NCBI RefSeq assembly: GCF_936943645.1 | Contig: NZ_CAKZJO010000054.1 | Coordinates: 1 to 64,000, forward strand | DNA from: an uncultured Bradyrhizobium sp. | GTDB lineage: Bacteria; Pseudomonadota; Alphaproteobacteria; Rhizobiales; Xanthobacteraceae | Reading direction: 5' to 3' | DNA length: 64,000 nt | In this document: piece by piece, positions 1 through 9,577 of the stretch | Layout: each line of letters opens with the position of its first letter | How positions within the stretch are numbered: the first letter of the stretch is position 1 | Notes under the pieces: model-generated | Databases searched by the model: none | Told to the model about the DNA's origin: nothing | The model's input: only the letters and a program-made list of their open reading frames with translations | Position numbers and translations under genes: made by a program

Positions 1-562
1 CGGCCTTCCCTGCGCAGTGGCTTTACGGCTTATGTCGTGCTCTCCCCGGGGAGCGTTGCACTATTGCCCCCGTCGCCTTTCGGATAGCTGACGCGCGCGT
101 CCGGTTGGACGACACGCATCACCGCAAGACTTGGCGCACAGACCCCGGGCGCCAGGACCACACGATTTCGCCGTACGCCGATCACACCGGTCGTGCGCGC
201 GATGACCTTGCTCACGGTTGCCCGCCCTGCAAAACCCTTCGCGCCGATGTGACCCACGTCCACCGCCGCCCGGCCCGCGTTCGTGACGATCGCGATACGC
301 CCCTTTTCGATGGGCCAGGTTGACGCGATACATACGCTCTTTCCGAAATTCGGCAAAGTGGAATATTTTGTGCGTGGTGGGTTGACCTACGGCTCGCGTG
401 TTTTGCCCGCCAGGCAATGCAAGGGATTGTAGCTCTGGTAGCCGGGATACAGCACAGCGCAATCCGCGCCACGGACAGGTGTTGATTTGCCCGACAACCC
501 GCCACATTGGTATGGTTCCTGCACGCAATCCAAGCCTCTGTAGTCTCCAACAAGAAGTAACA
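1..562. repeat. gene-poor left edge, probable dispersed intergenic element
   Basis: No convincing gene is present before argE. Positions 30-356 can be read on the minus strand as a peptide with the string KGRIAIVTNAGRAAVDVG, and an overlapping frame gives a second, unrelated-looking peptide of similar style. From memory, peptides like these turn up as spurious ORFs at many places in Bradyrhizobium genomes, which suggests a dispersed non-coding repeat rather than a gene. Positions 360-562 hold the argE upstream region. No terminator or promoter was identified with confidence. Confidence 0.4.
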
Positions 563-1750
563 ATGCCGAACCCGATCTTCCCGAACTCCCGACCCGATCG
601 CATACGCAAGCTTCTCGCCGACCTCGTCTCGTTCGACACCGTCAGCGATCGCACCAACCTGCCGCTGATTGCCCATATCGAGAGTTACCTCGCCGCGTTC
701 GGCATCCAGGGCGAGCGCGTCGTCGACACGACGGGGCAAAAGGCCTCGCTGTGGGTCACGATCGGGCCGCAGGACCGGCCGGGCCTCGTGCTGTCGGGCC
801 ATACCGACGTCGTGCCCGTCGTGGGCCAGGACTGGAGCCACGACCCGTTCAAGCTCGTCGAGCGCGACGGCAAGCTCTACGGCCGCGGTACCACCGACAT
901 GAAGGGGTTTGTCGCGGTGTGCCTCGCCATGGTGCCGGAGATGGTGGAGGCAAAGCTCGCAACGCCGATTCATCTGGCGATCTCCTATGACGAGGAGATC
1001 GGCTGCGTCGGCGTACGGCCGATGCTGCGCGAGGTCGCGAAGAAGAAGGTCAGGCCGCTCGGCGCCTTCATCGGCGAGCCGACCGAGATGAAGGTGATCA
1101 TCGGCCACAAGGGCAAGCACGGCGTGCGCGCGACCTTCCGCGGCCTCGCCCGCCATTCCTCGATCGCGCCCGACGGCGTCAACGCGATCGAATATGCGGC
1201 CGAGCTGATCGTCGAGATCCGCCGCCGCGCCGTGGCGCTTGCGGCCGAGGCTGAACGCAACAGCCTCTACGACGTGCCGCATTCGACGCTGCTCACCAGC
1301 ATCGTGCATGGCGGCGCCGCGCTAAACATCGTGCCGGATACCTGCACGTTGGATTTCGAATGCCGCGGCATCGGCATCACCGAGTCGCGCGAGGTCACCG
1401 ATGCCATCGTGGCCTGGGCCAGGGCCGAGATCGAGCCGGCGATGAAGGCGCGGCATCCGGACTGCGGCATCGATTTCGAGGAGATTTTGGACTACCCCGC
1501 CCTCGACACGAAAGCCGATGCGGCGATCGTCACGCTCGCAAAAAGCCTTGCCGGGCGCAATGACCACGCCAAGGTCGCCTTCGGCACCGAGGCGAGCCTG
1601 TTCGCCAGCATCGCCGACGTCCCCTCCGTGGTGATCGGCCCCGGCGCGATCGCGCAGGCGCATACGCCGGACGAGTTCGTGGAGATGGCCGAGCTGGAGA
1701 AATGCGCGGGGTTCGTGGAGAAGCTGATCGCGCATTGCGCGAAGGGGTAG
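563..1750 (+). CDS. argE: acetylornithine deacetylase (M20 family)
   Basis: Hydrolyses N2-acetylornithine to ornithine and acetate in cytoplasmic arginine synthesis. The 395-residue product has the M20 metallopeptidase signature: SGHTDVVP at about 78-85 gives the metal ligands His80 and Asp82, GRGTTDMKG at 108-116 gives Asp112, YDEEIGC at 142-148 gives the catalytic Glu144 and Glu145, GEPTE at 171-175 gives a further acidic ligand, and a late AQAHTPDEF supplies the last His. Length is normal for ArgE. The ATG at 563 was chosen because AAGAAG lies just upstream and the longer in-frame extension has no family match. A hairpin terminator follows at 1841-1865. Other M20 deacylases such as succinyl-diaminopimelate desuccinylase are the main alternative. 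Confidence 0.9.
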   Translation: MPNPIFPNSRPDRIRKLLADLVSFDTVSDRTNLPLIAHIESYLAAFGIQGERVVDTTGQKASLWVTIGPQDRPGLVLSGHTDVVPVVGQDWSHDPFKLVERDGKLYGRGTTDMKGFVAVCLAMVPEMVEAKLATPIHLAISYDEEIGCVGVRPMLREVAKKKVRPLGAFIGEPTEMKVIIGHKGKHGVRATFRGLARHSSIAPDGVNAIEYAAELIVEIRRRAVALAAEAERNSLYDVPHSTLLTSIVHGGAALNIVPDTCTLDFECRGIGITESREVTDAIVAWARAEIEPAMKARHPDCGIDFEEILDYPALDTKADAAIVTLAKSLAGRNDHAKVAFGTEASLFASIADVPSVVIGPGAIAQAHTPDEFVEMAELEKCAGFVEKLIAHCAKG

Positions 1751-1840
1751 TTGGCGCCCCCAAGTTCCTTGGTCCCGGCTCTGCGGAGCAGCACTTCGTG
1801 CTGCGCCGCGTCCGGGACACGAGAGACGTGCATCAGACAA

Positions 1841-1865
1841 AAGGCGCGGCCATCTGCCGCGCCTT
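1841..1865. terminator. bidirectional hairpin terminator
   Basis: A perfect 10-bp stem (AAGGCGCGGC / GCCGCGCCTT) with a 5-base loop CATCT lies between two convergent genes, argE and the phosphotransferase gene. An A-rich flank on the left and a T-containing flank on the right suit termination in both directions. Confidence 0.7.
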
Positions 1866-1873
1866 CATCATAC

Positions 1874-2932
1874 CTACACCGCGCCCGCCTTCTGCGCGTA
1901 TTCCCATGACGCCTTCGACAGCGGCACGGTGCGCTTGGCTGACTCCAGCGCCTTGGCGTTGGCGGCGGTGCCGTCGCGGACGCGGCCGGCGATTCCTTGC
2001 GTGATGCCGGCGAGGCGGAACAGATTGTAGGCGAAGTACCAGTTGAGATCGGGCACCGTCATCTTGGTGACGTTGCAATAGATCTGCGCGGCTTCCTCCA
2101 CGCTCGGGATATTGAGCGCCTTGAGGTCGGCGCCCTCGAGGCCCGGCATGACCCACTGCATCAACAGATAGGTGAAGTCGGCCATGGGATCGCCGAGCGT
2201 CGACAGCTCCCAGTCCAGCACGGCCAGCACGCGCGGTTCCGTCGGATGGAAAATCATGTTGTCGAGGCGGTAGTCGCCGTGGACGATCGAGACGCGCGCC
2301 TGCTCCGGCACGGTCTTCGGCAGCCATTCGGCAACCTTCTCGAACTCCGGAATGTGCTGGGTCTCGGACGCCCGATACTGCTTGGTCCAGCGGTCGATCT
2401 GGCGCGCGAAATAATTGCCGGGCTTGCCGAAGTCGCCGAGCCCGATCGCATTGGGATCGTACATGTGGAGCTTCGCCAGCGTCTCGATCTTGCTGGTGAA
2501 GATCTTGCGCCGCGCATCGTTGTCCTGGCTCGGCAGCGTCGGATCCCAGAATACTCGGCCCTCCTCCATCGACATGATGTAGAAGGCAGCTCCAATCACG
2601 CCATCGTCCTGGCACAGCGCATAGGCATGCGCGACCGGAAAGCCCTGCTTGCCAAGGGCCGCGATGACGCGATACTCGCGGTCGACCGCGTGCGCCGACG
2701 GCAGCAATTTGCCGAACGGCTTCCTGCGCATCACGTAGGAGCGCTTCGGCGTGTTGAGGCGATAGGTCGGGTTGGACTGGCCGCCCTTGAATTGCAGGAC
2801 GACCAGCGGGCCCTCGAAGCCTTCGACGTTATCGCGCATCCAGGCCTCGAGCCGCATCTCGTCGAAGCGATGCCGCTCCTCGACCGGCTTGGTGCCCGAG
2901 AACTCCTCGTCTTTCCTGACGCCGTCGGCCAT
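1874..2932 (-). CDS. aminoglycoside phosphotransferase-like kinase (ACAD10/11 N-domain type)
   Basis: Small-molecule kinase of the APH/choline-kinase fold, 352 residues. Visible motifs are a glycine-rich nucleotide loop FKGGQSNPTYRL at about 48-59, an invariant-Lys candidate in VMRRKP near 67-72, the catalytic loop HGDYRLDN at 218-225, and the Mg-binding DWE at 240-242. This subfamily is homologous to the kinase domain fused to an acyl-CoA dehydrogenase in vertebrate ACAD10/ACAD11 and, from memory, to LvaA of Pseudomonas, which phosphorylates 4-hydroxyacyl-CoA. The acyl-CoA dehydrogenase gene lies immediately upstream on the same strand, so the pair probably works together on hydroxylated acyl-CoA. 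Antibiotic phosphorylation is unlikely. The substrate itself is inference. Confidence 0.85.
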   Translation of the reverse strand: MADGVRKDEEFSGTKPVEERHRFDEMRLEAWMRDNVEGFEGPLVVLQFKGGQSNPTYRLNTPKRSYVMRRKPFGKLLPSAHAVDREYRVIAALGKQGFPVAHAYALCQDDGVIGAAFYIMSMEEGRVFWDPTLPSQDNDARRKIFTSKIETLAKLHMYDPNAIGLGDFGKPGNYFARQIDRWTKQYRASETQHIPEFEKVAEWLPKTVPEQARVSIVHGDYRLDNMIFHPTEPRVLAVLDWELSTLGDPMADFTYLLMQWVMPGLEGADLKALNIPSVEEAAQIYCNVTKMTVPDLNWYFAYNLFRLAGITQGIAGRVRDGTAANAKALESAKRTVPLSKASWEYAQKAGAV

Positions 2933-3048
2933 GACGCTCCCTCTTCAGTCCTGACCTTTTCAGGTCGAGCATGATCCTAATCGGTAACCGCTGACGCACT
3001 TGCGTCAAGCGGTCATTGCGAATGGGACCATGCCCTGTCGTTTCTTCA

Positions 3049-3069
3049 AGCCGGGAGCGCCGCCCGGCT
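3049..3069 (-). terminator. hairpin between acyl-CoA dehydrogenase and kinase genes
   Basis: A 7-bp stem AGCCGGG / CCCGGCT with a 7-base loop lies just past the stop codon of the acyl-CoA dehydrogenase gene. No T-run follows on the minus strand, so it may attenuate rather than fully stop transcription into the kinase gene. Confidence 0.4.
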
Positions 3070-3076
3070 CTCCCTC

Positions 3077-4312
<1,236 letters not shown>

Positions 4313-4469
4313 GGGACGCTCCTCGTCTCTCTCTTTGCGATCTCGTTTTGCGCCGGACTGTCCTCCCGCATGGCGGGCCCCGCAAGCACGAACACGCGCG
4401 TTGCGGGGCGGTTCGAGCTGGCCCGCGAGTTGCGAACGAGTCTCGATTGCGGATTGACTTTCTCCGGCC

Positions 4470-4500
4470 TTCAAACGATAGTTTCATACAAGTGTTTGAA
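4470..4500. promoter_or_regulatory. inverted repeat, candidate TetR operator
   Basis: TTCAAAC (4470-4476) and GTTTGAA (4494-4500) form a perfect 7-bp inverted repeat with 17 bases between the arms. It lies between the divergent acyl-CoA dehydrogenase and TetR genes, 28 bases before the TetR start, where an autoregulating TetR operator would be expected. No experiment supports binding. Confidence 0.55.
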
Positions 4501-4527
4501 TTGCAACTCCCTCCCCTGGGGGCATCC

Positions 4528-5190
4528 ATGGCCAGCGATCATACGAGGTCTGCCATTCTCGCCGCCGCCGAACGGCTCTATGCCGATCGCGGCTTCGGCG
4601 ACGTGACGCTGCGCGACATCGTCGCGGAGGCCAACGTCAACCTCGCGGCGGTGAACTACCATTTCGGCTCGAAGGACGAGCTGATCGCGGAATTATTTGT
4701 CACGCGCTCGATCGCGACCAACCGCGAGCGCCTCCGCGAATTGAAGGCGGCGGAGGAGCAAGGCGGCGGCCACGCGCCGATCGAGGTGATCCTGCGCGCG
4801 CTGGTCGGGCCGACCCTGCGCGGCTGCCTCGGCCCCGAGAACCAGCGCTCGACCGCGGCGCGCTTCATGATCCGCGCCTCGATCGAATCCGTGCCGCCGA
4901 TCCGCCGCATCAAGAACCGCGAGATCGACCATCTCAGGAAATTCGCCGGCGCGATGCGCCGCGCCCTGCCCGAGCGCAGCGACGTCGATATCTATTGGGG
5001 CCTGAATTTCGCGCTCGCCATGGCGCACCATACCATCCGCGAGAGCGAGCGGCTGACGAAGCTGTCGGAAGGCAAATGCGACCTCGATGATGTCGAGGAC
5101 GTCGTCGCGCGCGTGGTCAGCGTGGCGACGATGGCGCTGACGGCGGGACGCGCCGAGGCGAAGGCGCCGTCGCGGGTGGCGGCGCGTTAG
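4528..5190 (+). CDS. TetR/AcrR family transcriptional regulator
   Basis: A 220-residue one-domain repressor. The N-terminal helix-turn-helix at about 7-55 is clear: AAAERLYADRGFGDVTLRDI, then ANVNLAAVNYHFGSKDEL. The C-terminal ligand domain is unassigned. The ATG at 4528 matches the usual short N-terminus before the HTH. It is divergent from the acyl-CoA dehydrogenase/kinase pair with an inverted repeat in between, so it probably represses that pair and itself in response to an acyl-CoA or related ligand. A hairpin terminator at 5214-5232 follows. Confidence 0.9.
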   Translation: MASDHTRSAILAAAERLYADRGFGDVTLRDIVAEANVNLAAVNYHFGSKDELIAELFVTRSIATNRERLRELKAAEEQGGGHAPIEVILRALVGPTLRGCLGPENQRSTAARFMIRASIESVPPIRRIKNREIDHLRKFAGAMRRALPERSDVDIYWGLNFALAMAHHTIRESERLTKLSEGKCDLDDVEDVVARVVSVATMALTAGRAEAKAPSRVAAR

Positions 5191-5213
5191 CGTACCGCAG
5201 GCGCAACGCAAGA

Positions 5214-5232
5214 ACCCGGCCCCAGGCCGGGT
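5214..5232. terminator. bidirectional hairpin terminator
   Basis: A perfect 8-bp stem ACCCGGCC / GGCCGGGT with a CCA loop lies between the convergent tetR and porin genes. Confidence 0.65.
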
Positions 5233-5259
5233 CTCGCGCATCATGAAAGGCTGGTCTGA

Positions 5260-6114
5260 TCAATTCACGCGGCCGGTGCCGCCGAACTTGTAGCTGAAGC
5301 CGATCCGCCCGATGTCGTAGCGCTGGTTGCGCGACCACGAGGCGCCGCACGGTCCCCCGCTGGAGCAATTCACCAAAGCGAGATTGAGCTTGTCGGACAC
5401 CGAACCGACATCGACGTGCAGGTACTCGGACCGCACGATCAGGTTCGGCGACAGCATCAGCTCGGCGCCGACACCTGCGACCCACCCGGTGCTGAGGTTC
5501 GAGAAACTCTGAGCGCTCAGGTTATTGGTCCCGTCATGCCCACATCCGTGGACCCGGCAATCGATCGTGATCGTATCGCGCAGATCGGCCAAGGCGAGAC
5601 CGCCGGTGCCATACAGCAGAACGCGGTCGAACGCGTAACCGAGGCGCCCCCGCAACGTTCCGATGCCCCGCGTTTCGCTTTGGACCGTGACGAAACCGAA
5701 ACCGTTGTCGCTACAGGGGACGCCGAAGCGATCCGTCTCGCGGCAGAACGAGTAGCCGGACCTGGTCCATTGCCAGTCGCCTTCCAGGCCCAGAACCACC
5801 CGCGAGATCTGCCAATTATAGCCGAGATGAACGCCGCCAATGGCGGCGGAGGACGACGGCGCCTGTGCCCCTACCGTCGGACTGTCGTCCTCGTTCTCGA
5901 AGAACTCCGAACGTCCGGATGACGTGCTCTGGCCGACGCCACCAACATCGGCGCCGAGATAGAATCCCGACCAGTCCCAGGCCGCACTCGCCGCCGCCCT
6001 TGTATGGCGTGGCGCAGGCTCCGTCGGGTGGGCGCCGGCGAGCCCGGTGCAGAGAATGCCCGCAACCGCAATGGTCCCGGCGAGCAATGGCTTCAAAGAA
6101 CTCCAATTGGACAT
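5260..6114 (-). CDS. outer membrane beta-barrel protein (Omp31/Omp25-like)
   Basis: A 284-residue outer membrane protein. It has a signal peptide (hydrophobic LAGTIAVAGILCTGLAGA, about 10-27), then a WDWSGFYLGADVGG start of the barrel that is typical of rhizobial Omp31/Omp25 porin-like proteins, and repeated beta-strand glycines (LRGRLGYAFDRVLLYGTGGLA). It has two Cys pairs in extracellular-loop-like segments. The last strand reads IGFSYKF but is followed by GGTGRVN, so the usual terminal Phe is not the last residue. The start at 6114 was chosen for the GGGGAAGGGG upstream and because it opens directly into the signal peptide. It is convergent with the TetR gene. Confidence 0.85.
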   Translation of the reverse strand: MSNWSSLKPLLAGTIAVAGILCTGLAGAHPTEPAPRHTRAAASAAWDWSGFYLGADVGGVGQSTSSGRSEFFENEDDSPTVGAQAPSSSAAIGGVHLGYNWQISRVVLGLEGDWQWTRSGYSFCRETDRFGVPCSDNGFGFVTVQSETRGIGTLRGRLGYAFDRVLLYGTGGLALADLRDTITIDCRVHGCGHDGTNNLSAQSFSNLSTGWVAGVGAELMLSPNLIVRSEYLHVDVGSVSDKLNLALVNCSSGGPCGASWSRNQRYDIGRIGFSYKFGGTGRVN

Positions 6115-6262
6115 CGTGCCCCTTCCCCCAATCGGCCCGCGCTGCTTGCGGGCCGGCAATGGATGGAAGTGGCCTAAAGAGAATACGCAGGGTGCGCGTC
6201 ATTCGACCGGATGACGCTGCCGCTTTGAGCCGGAGTGTTGCCGGCCTGCAATAGCTCCGGCC

Positions 6263-6655
6263 TCACAGCATCGCGATGCAGTCGATCTCGACGTCGAAGG
6301 GGCCGAACCATTCCGGCGTGCAGACGAAGATCCGCGCCGGCGGATCGACCGGGAAGTAGCGGGCGTAGACTGCGTTGAAGGCGGCGAAGTGCCTGGTCGA
6401 GGTGCAATAGACGTTGCACTTCATGACATTGTCGAGCGAGGCGCCGGCCGCCTGAAGGCACCGCTTCATCTGCTGCATGACGATCTCGCTCTGCCGCTCG
6501 ATGGCCATCCCGCCGATCTCGCCCGTGTCGGGGTCGAAGGGCGGCAGGCCTGCGACGAAGATCATGTTGCCGGCGCGCGTCACCGGCGATGTCGGCGCCT
6601 TCACGCGGTCGAGAAAGGTCGAGATCGGCTCGACGCGGAGCGCTTCACGTTTCAT
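6263..6655 (-). CDS. RidA/YjgF family protein
   Basis: A 130-residue protein of the RidA (YjgF/YER057c/UK114) fold, which deaminates reactive enamine/imine intermediates or acts on related small molecules. Visible features are MIFVAGLPPFDPDTGEI near 32-48, a helix with MKRCLQAAGASLDNVMKCNVY, and the substrate-site arginine in PPARIFV near 104-110. Genomic neighbours (BKACE and CoA-transferase genes nearby on the same strand) hint at a catabolic role, but the substrate cannot be told from sequence. Confidence 0.85.
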   Translation of the reverse strand: MKREALRVEPISTFLDRVKAPTSPVTRAGNMIFVAGLPPFDPDTGEIGGMAIERQSEIVMQQMKRCLQAAGASLDNVMKCNVYCTSTRHFAAFNAVYARYFPVDPPARIFVCTPEWFGPFDVEIDCIAML

Positions 6656-6754
6656 GGACGACCACCTTCGGCTCGAGCGAGACTGAAGCCTGACTACATC
6701 ATCCTGCAGCCGGCATGCTTCGCTTCTGATCGAAGTGTAGTCGTGGCGACGGGC

Positions 6755-6970
6755 TCAAGCCCGCTGCGGCATCTCTTCGGCCTCTTCCTTGGCGAGCAGC
6801 AGCAGCATCTCGATGCCCATCTCGCCTTCCTGGGGGGAGCGGATGAACTTTATTTCGTCGGCGCTCTGCCGCAGCGCGGCAACGATGGCGACGGCCTGGT
6901 TGGCGGTGGCCGCCTCGGTCGCCAGAATGGACTTCTGGTTCTTGGCCTGGAACCCGATCGTGTAGGACAT
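6755..6970 (-). CDS. small conserved-type hypothetical protein
   Basis: A 71-residue acidic soluble protein with an alanine-rich helix (ATANQAVAIVAALRQSADEIKF) and a hydrophobic second helix (MGIEMLLLLAKEEAEEM). It sits between the RidA and BKACE genes in the same direction with its own start ATG at 6970. No function is recognised. Codon use fits the neighbours, which supports it as a real gene. Confidence 0.6.
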   Translation of the reverse strand: MSYTIGFQAKNQKSILATEAATANQAVAIVAALRQSADEIKFIRSPQEGEMGIEMLLLLAKEEAEEMPQRA

Positions 6971-7076
6971 TCACTTCCCTCCCCGAACTCAAGTGGGGAG
7001 ATCGAATCAGAGTCGGAGGCGAAGCGGAAGCCTGTGCGACTACGGACCGGAGTTATCTGGGGATTGCCCGCAAGCC

Positions 7077-7955
7077 TCAGGCAAGGCCCAGCATCGCCCG
7101 CGCATCCTCCGCGCTCGCAACGCTCGCGCCAAGGCTCTTCAAGATGCCCGCGGCATGGGTGACCAGCTCGGCATTGGTCTTCGCCAGCACGCCCCTGGAC
7201 ATATAGAGATTGTCCTCCATGCCGACGCGGACGTGGCCGCCGAGCAAATAGGCCTGCGCCACCATCGGGAATTCGGCGCGGCCGATGCCGAAGCCGGACC
7301 AGATCGCGCCCGGCGGCAGCAGGCTGCGGGCGTAGAACATGGTTTCCGGCGTCGCCGAGAAGCCGTACTTGACCCCGAGCACGAGCGAGAACAAGCCCGG
7401 CCCCTTCAGCGTGCCGTCGGCGAACAGGTCGCGCGCCAGATGGCAGTCGCCGCTGTCGAACAGCTCGATCTCGGGCAGCACGCTGGCCGCCTTCATCCGC
7501 TCGGCCATGATGCGGACGTTGCGCGGCGTGTTGATCACGACCTCGCCGCCGGAATTCATGGTGTTGAGATCGAGCGTGCAGATGTCGGGCTTGAGCAGCT
7601 CGATGTGCTCGACGCGCTTTTCGGGTTGCAGCAGCGTGGTGCCGGGGCCAGCGACGCGGGGATCCTCGATCGAGGGCACGAAGCGCCCGCCGGGACCGGT
7701 GGTGAGATTGATGACGAGACCCTTGTTGCGGGCGCGGATGCGGTCCACGACATCGCGGTAGAGATCGATCTCCATCGAGGGACGCCCCGTCGCGGGATCG
7801 CGCACATGGATGTGGGCGATCGCAGCGCCCGCTTCCGCCGCCTCCAGCGCGGAGGTTGCGATCTGCTCGGGCGTGATGGGGAGGTAGGGCGACTGCTCGG
7901 GTTTGGTGAGGTTGCCCGTGATGGCGCAGGTGATGATGGTTTTGCCTGATGTCAT
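7077..7955 (-). CDS. beta-keto acid cleavage enzyme (BKACE, Kce-like)
   Basis: A 292-residue TIM-barrel enzyme of the BKACE (DUF849) family, which condenses a beta-keto acid with acetyl-CoA and splits it to acetoacetate and a new acyl-CoA. Visible features are ITCAITGNLTKPEQSPYLPI at the start, the zinc-binding AHIHVRDP at 47-54 with His48 and His50, and the substrate loop INLTTGPGG near 82-90. Length is typical. A CoA-transferase gene lies upstream on the same strand past a palindromic repeat. The natural substrate is not predictable; dehydrocarnitine and 3-keto-5-aminohexanoate are family examples. Confidence 0.9.
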   Translation of the reverse strand: MTSGKTIITCAITGNLTKPEQSPYLPITPEQIATSALEAAEAGAAIAHIHVRDPATGRPSMEIDLYRDVVDRIRARNKGLVINLTTGPGGRFVPSIEDPRVAGPGTTLLQPEKRVEHIELLKPDICTLDLNTMNSGGEVVINTPRNVRIMAERMKAASVLPEIELFDSGDCHLARDLFADGTLKGPGLFSLVLGVKYGFSATPETMFYARSLLPPGAIWSGFGIGRAEFPMVAQAYLLGGHVRVGMEDNLYMSRGVLAKTNAELVTHAAGILKSLGASVASAEDARAMLGLA

Positions 7956-8016
7956 GGAATTCCTCCGCTTCGCAACTCAATGAGTCTAGCTGAATGCGTT
8001 GCCGCAGAGTAGCTGC

Positions 8017-8161
8017 GCCCCCTCGCCCCGCTTGCGGGGAGAGGGTTGGGGTGAGGGGGACTCTCCGCAAGTACGGTGCGAGTTGGACTCGTGGAGAGTC
8101 CCCCTCACCCGGATTCGAGCTCCGCTCGAATCCGGCCTCTCCCCGCACGCGGGGAGAGGCG
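8017..8161. repeat. intergenic palindromic repeat
   Basis: Between the BKACE and CoA-transferase genes, GGACTCTCC (8058-8066) is complemented by GGAGAGTCC (8093-8101). Around it an outer motif of the type CCCCGC-TTGC/ACGC-GGGG-AGAG appears twice, near 8028-8045 and 8141-8160, beside CCCTCACCC. This is the kind of dispersed intergenic palindrome common in Bradyrhizobium. It could fold into a long structure on RNA and separate the two transcripts. Confidence 0.65.
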
Positions 8162-8170
8162 AAGACAAAC

Positions 8171-9400
8171 CTAGATAATCCCCTGCGCCTTCAACTCCTC
8201 GATCTTCGCCGCATCATAGCCGAGCTTGCCGCCGAGCACCTCCTGCGTGTGCTCGCCGAGCAGCGGCGGGGCGCGATATTCGGTGATGGGGGTGCCCGAG
8301 AGGGTCAGCGCGTTGCGGATCAGCGACAGCTCGGGCTCGAACTTGTGCTCGGTCTTCACCCGCATGCCGCGCGACTGGACGTGCGGGTCGGAAAACACCT
8401 GCTCGAAATTGTTGATGGGGCCCGAGGGCACGCCGGCCTCTTCCAGCTTCTCCAGCCAGTAGGATACCTTCTGCTTCAGGAACAGGCCGGCGAAGATCGC
8501 CATGATCTCCTTGCCGTGCACGACACGGTCGTTGTTCTTGATGAAGCGCGGATCGTTGGCCAGCTCGGGCTCGCCGAGCACGGCACAGGTCTTCCGAAAC
8601 TGGCCGTCATTGCCGACCACCAGCATCAGCTCGCCGTCGGTGCAGCGGAACACGCCGGCCGGCATGCCGCCATTGCCCCAGGTGCCGCGCCGCGGCGGCG
8701 TCTTGCCGTTGACGAGATAGATCTGCAGCCAGTGCGACAGCGAGGCGATGACGGTGTCGAACAGGCAGACGTCGATGTGCTGCCCCTCTCCGTTGTTGGC
8801 GTCGCGATGATAGAGCGCGGAGAGAATACCGATCGAAGTGTTCATGCCGGTCATGTAGTCGACGATCGACGGGCCGACCTTCATCGGGCCCTCGCCCGGC
8901 TCGCCGTCCATATGGCCGGTGACGCTCATGAGGCCGCCCATCGCCTGCAGGATGGCGTCGTAGCCGGCGCGCGGCGCGTAGGGACCGGTCTGGCCGAAGC
9001 CGGTCACCGAGCAATAGATGATGCCGGGATTGATCGCCTTGATGGTCTCGTAGTCGAGGCCGTAGCGCTTGAGATCGCCGACCTTGTAGTTCTCCATGAA
9101 GACGTCGACGTCCTTGGCGAGCTCGCGGATGATCGCCTGTCCCTCGGGCTTTGCGATGTTGACCGTGACCGACTTCTTGTTGCGGTTGGCGCAGAGGTAG
9201 AAGGAATTGTTGTTGTTGGCCTTGCCCTCGGGATCGCTCAGGTAGGGCGGGCCGAAGGCGCGCGCGTCGTCGCCGGTGCCCGGCCGCTCGATCTTGATCA
9301 CGTCCGCGCCGAGATCGCCCAGCATCTGCGCCGACAAAGGCCCGGCAAGGACGCGCGTGAGGTCAAGGATCTTGATGCCTGAGAGCGGCAAGGCCGACAT
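8171..9400 (-). CDS. CaiB/BaiF family CoA-transferase
   Basis: Class III CoA-transferase that moves CoA between an acyl-CoA donor and a carboxylate acceptor. The 409-residue product opens with LSGIKILDLTRVLAGP (6-21), then GADVIKIERPGTGDD (31-45), NRNKKSVTVNI (72-82) and GFGQTGPYAPRAGYD (134-148). The aspartate in SIVDYMTG (Asp181) aligns with the family's covalent aspartyl intermediate, by inference. The start at 9400 has GGAGGAAACCGAT just upstream; the longer in-frame form adds a tail unlike the family. BKACE downstream suggests a short catabolic route for a carboxylic acid. Confidence 0.9.
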   Translation of the reverse strand: MSALPLSGIKILDLTRVLAGPLSAQMLGDLGADVIKIERPGTGDDARAFGPPYLSDPEGKANNNNSFYLCANRNKKSVTVNIAKPEGQAIIRELAKDVDVFMENYKVGDLKRYGLDYETIKAINPGIIYCSVTGFGQTGPYAPRAGYDAILQAMGGLMSVTGHMDGEPGEGPMKVGPSIVDYMTGMNTSIGILSALYHRDANNGEGQHIDVCLFDTVIASLSHWLQIYLVNGKTPPRRGTWGNGGMPAGVFRCTDGELMLVVGNDGQFRKTCAVLGEPELANDPRFIKNNDRVVHGKEIMAIFAGLFLKQKVSYWLEKLEEAGVPSGPINNFEQVFSDPHVQSRGMRVKTEHKFEPELSLIRNALTLSGTPITEYRAPPLLGEHTQEVLGGKLGYDAAKIEELKAQGII

Positions 9401-9428
9401 ATCGGTTTCCTCCGGGGAACTGGTGTTG

Positions 9429-9454
9429 GCGCGGCGGCTCCAGCCAAGCCGCGC
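9429..9454. promoter_or_regulatory. inverted repeat upstream of CoA-transferase gene
   Basis: GCGCGGC (9429-9435) and GCCGCGC (9448-9454) form a 7-bp inverted repeat with 12 bases between arms, in the leader of the CaiB/BaiF gene. It could be an operator or an mRNA hairpin. No known regulator box is recognised. Confidence 0.3.
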
Positions 9455-9577
9455 TCCCTGCGGATACACCATTTTGGGGTTCTGAGCACTGCACTGGCGG
9501 CATACGGCTATCTCCTGCCGGCTCAGAGGCGGTCGCCGTCCGCAACTTTCCGCGCCGCGATATTCCCCCCGGCCGGC

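Noticed and set aside
30..356. 108-codon minus-strand frame at the left edge
   Set aside because: Looks like a peptide encoded by a dispersed intergenic element rather than a gene; no start context.
7994..9382. 462-codon plus-strand frame opposite the CoA-transferase
   Set aside because: Antisense shadow of a GC-rich gene with clear CaiB/BaiF motifs on the minus strand.
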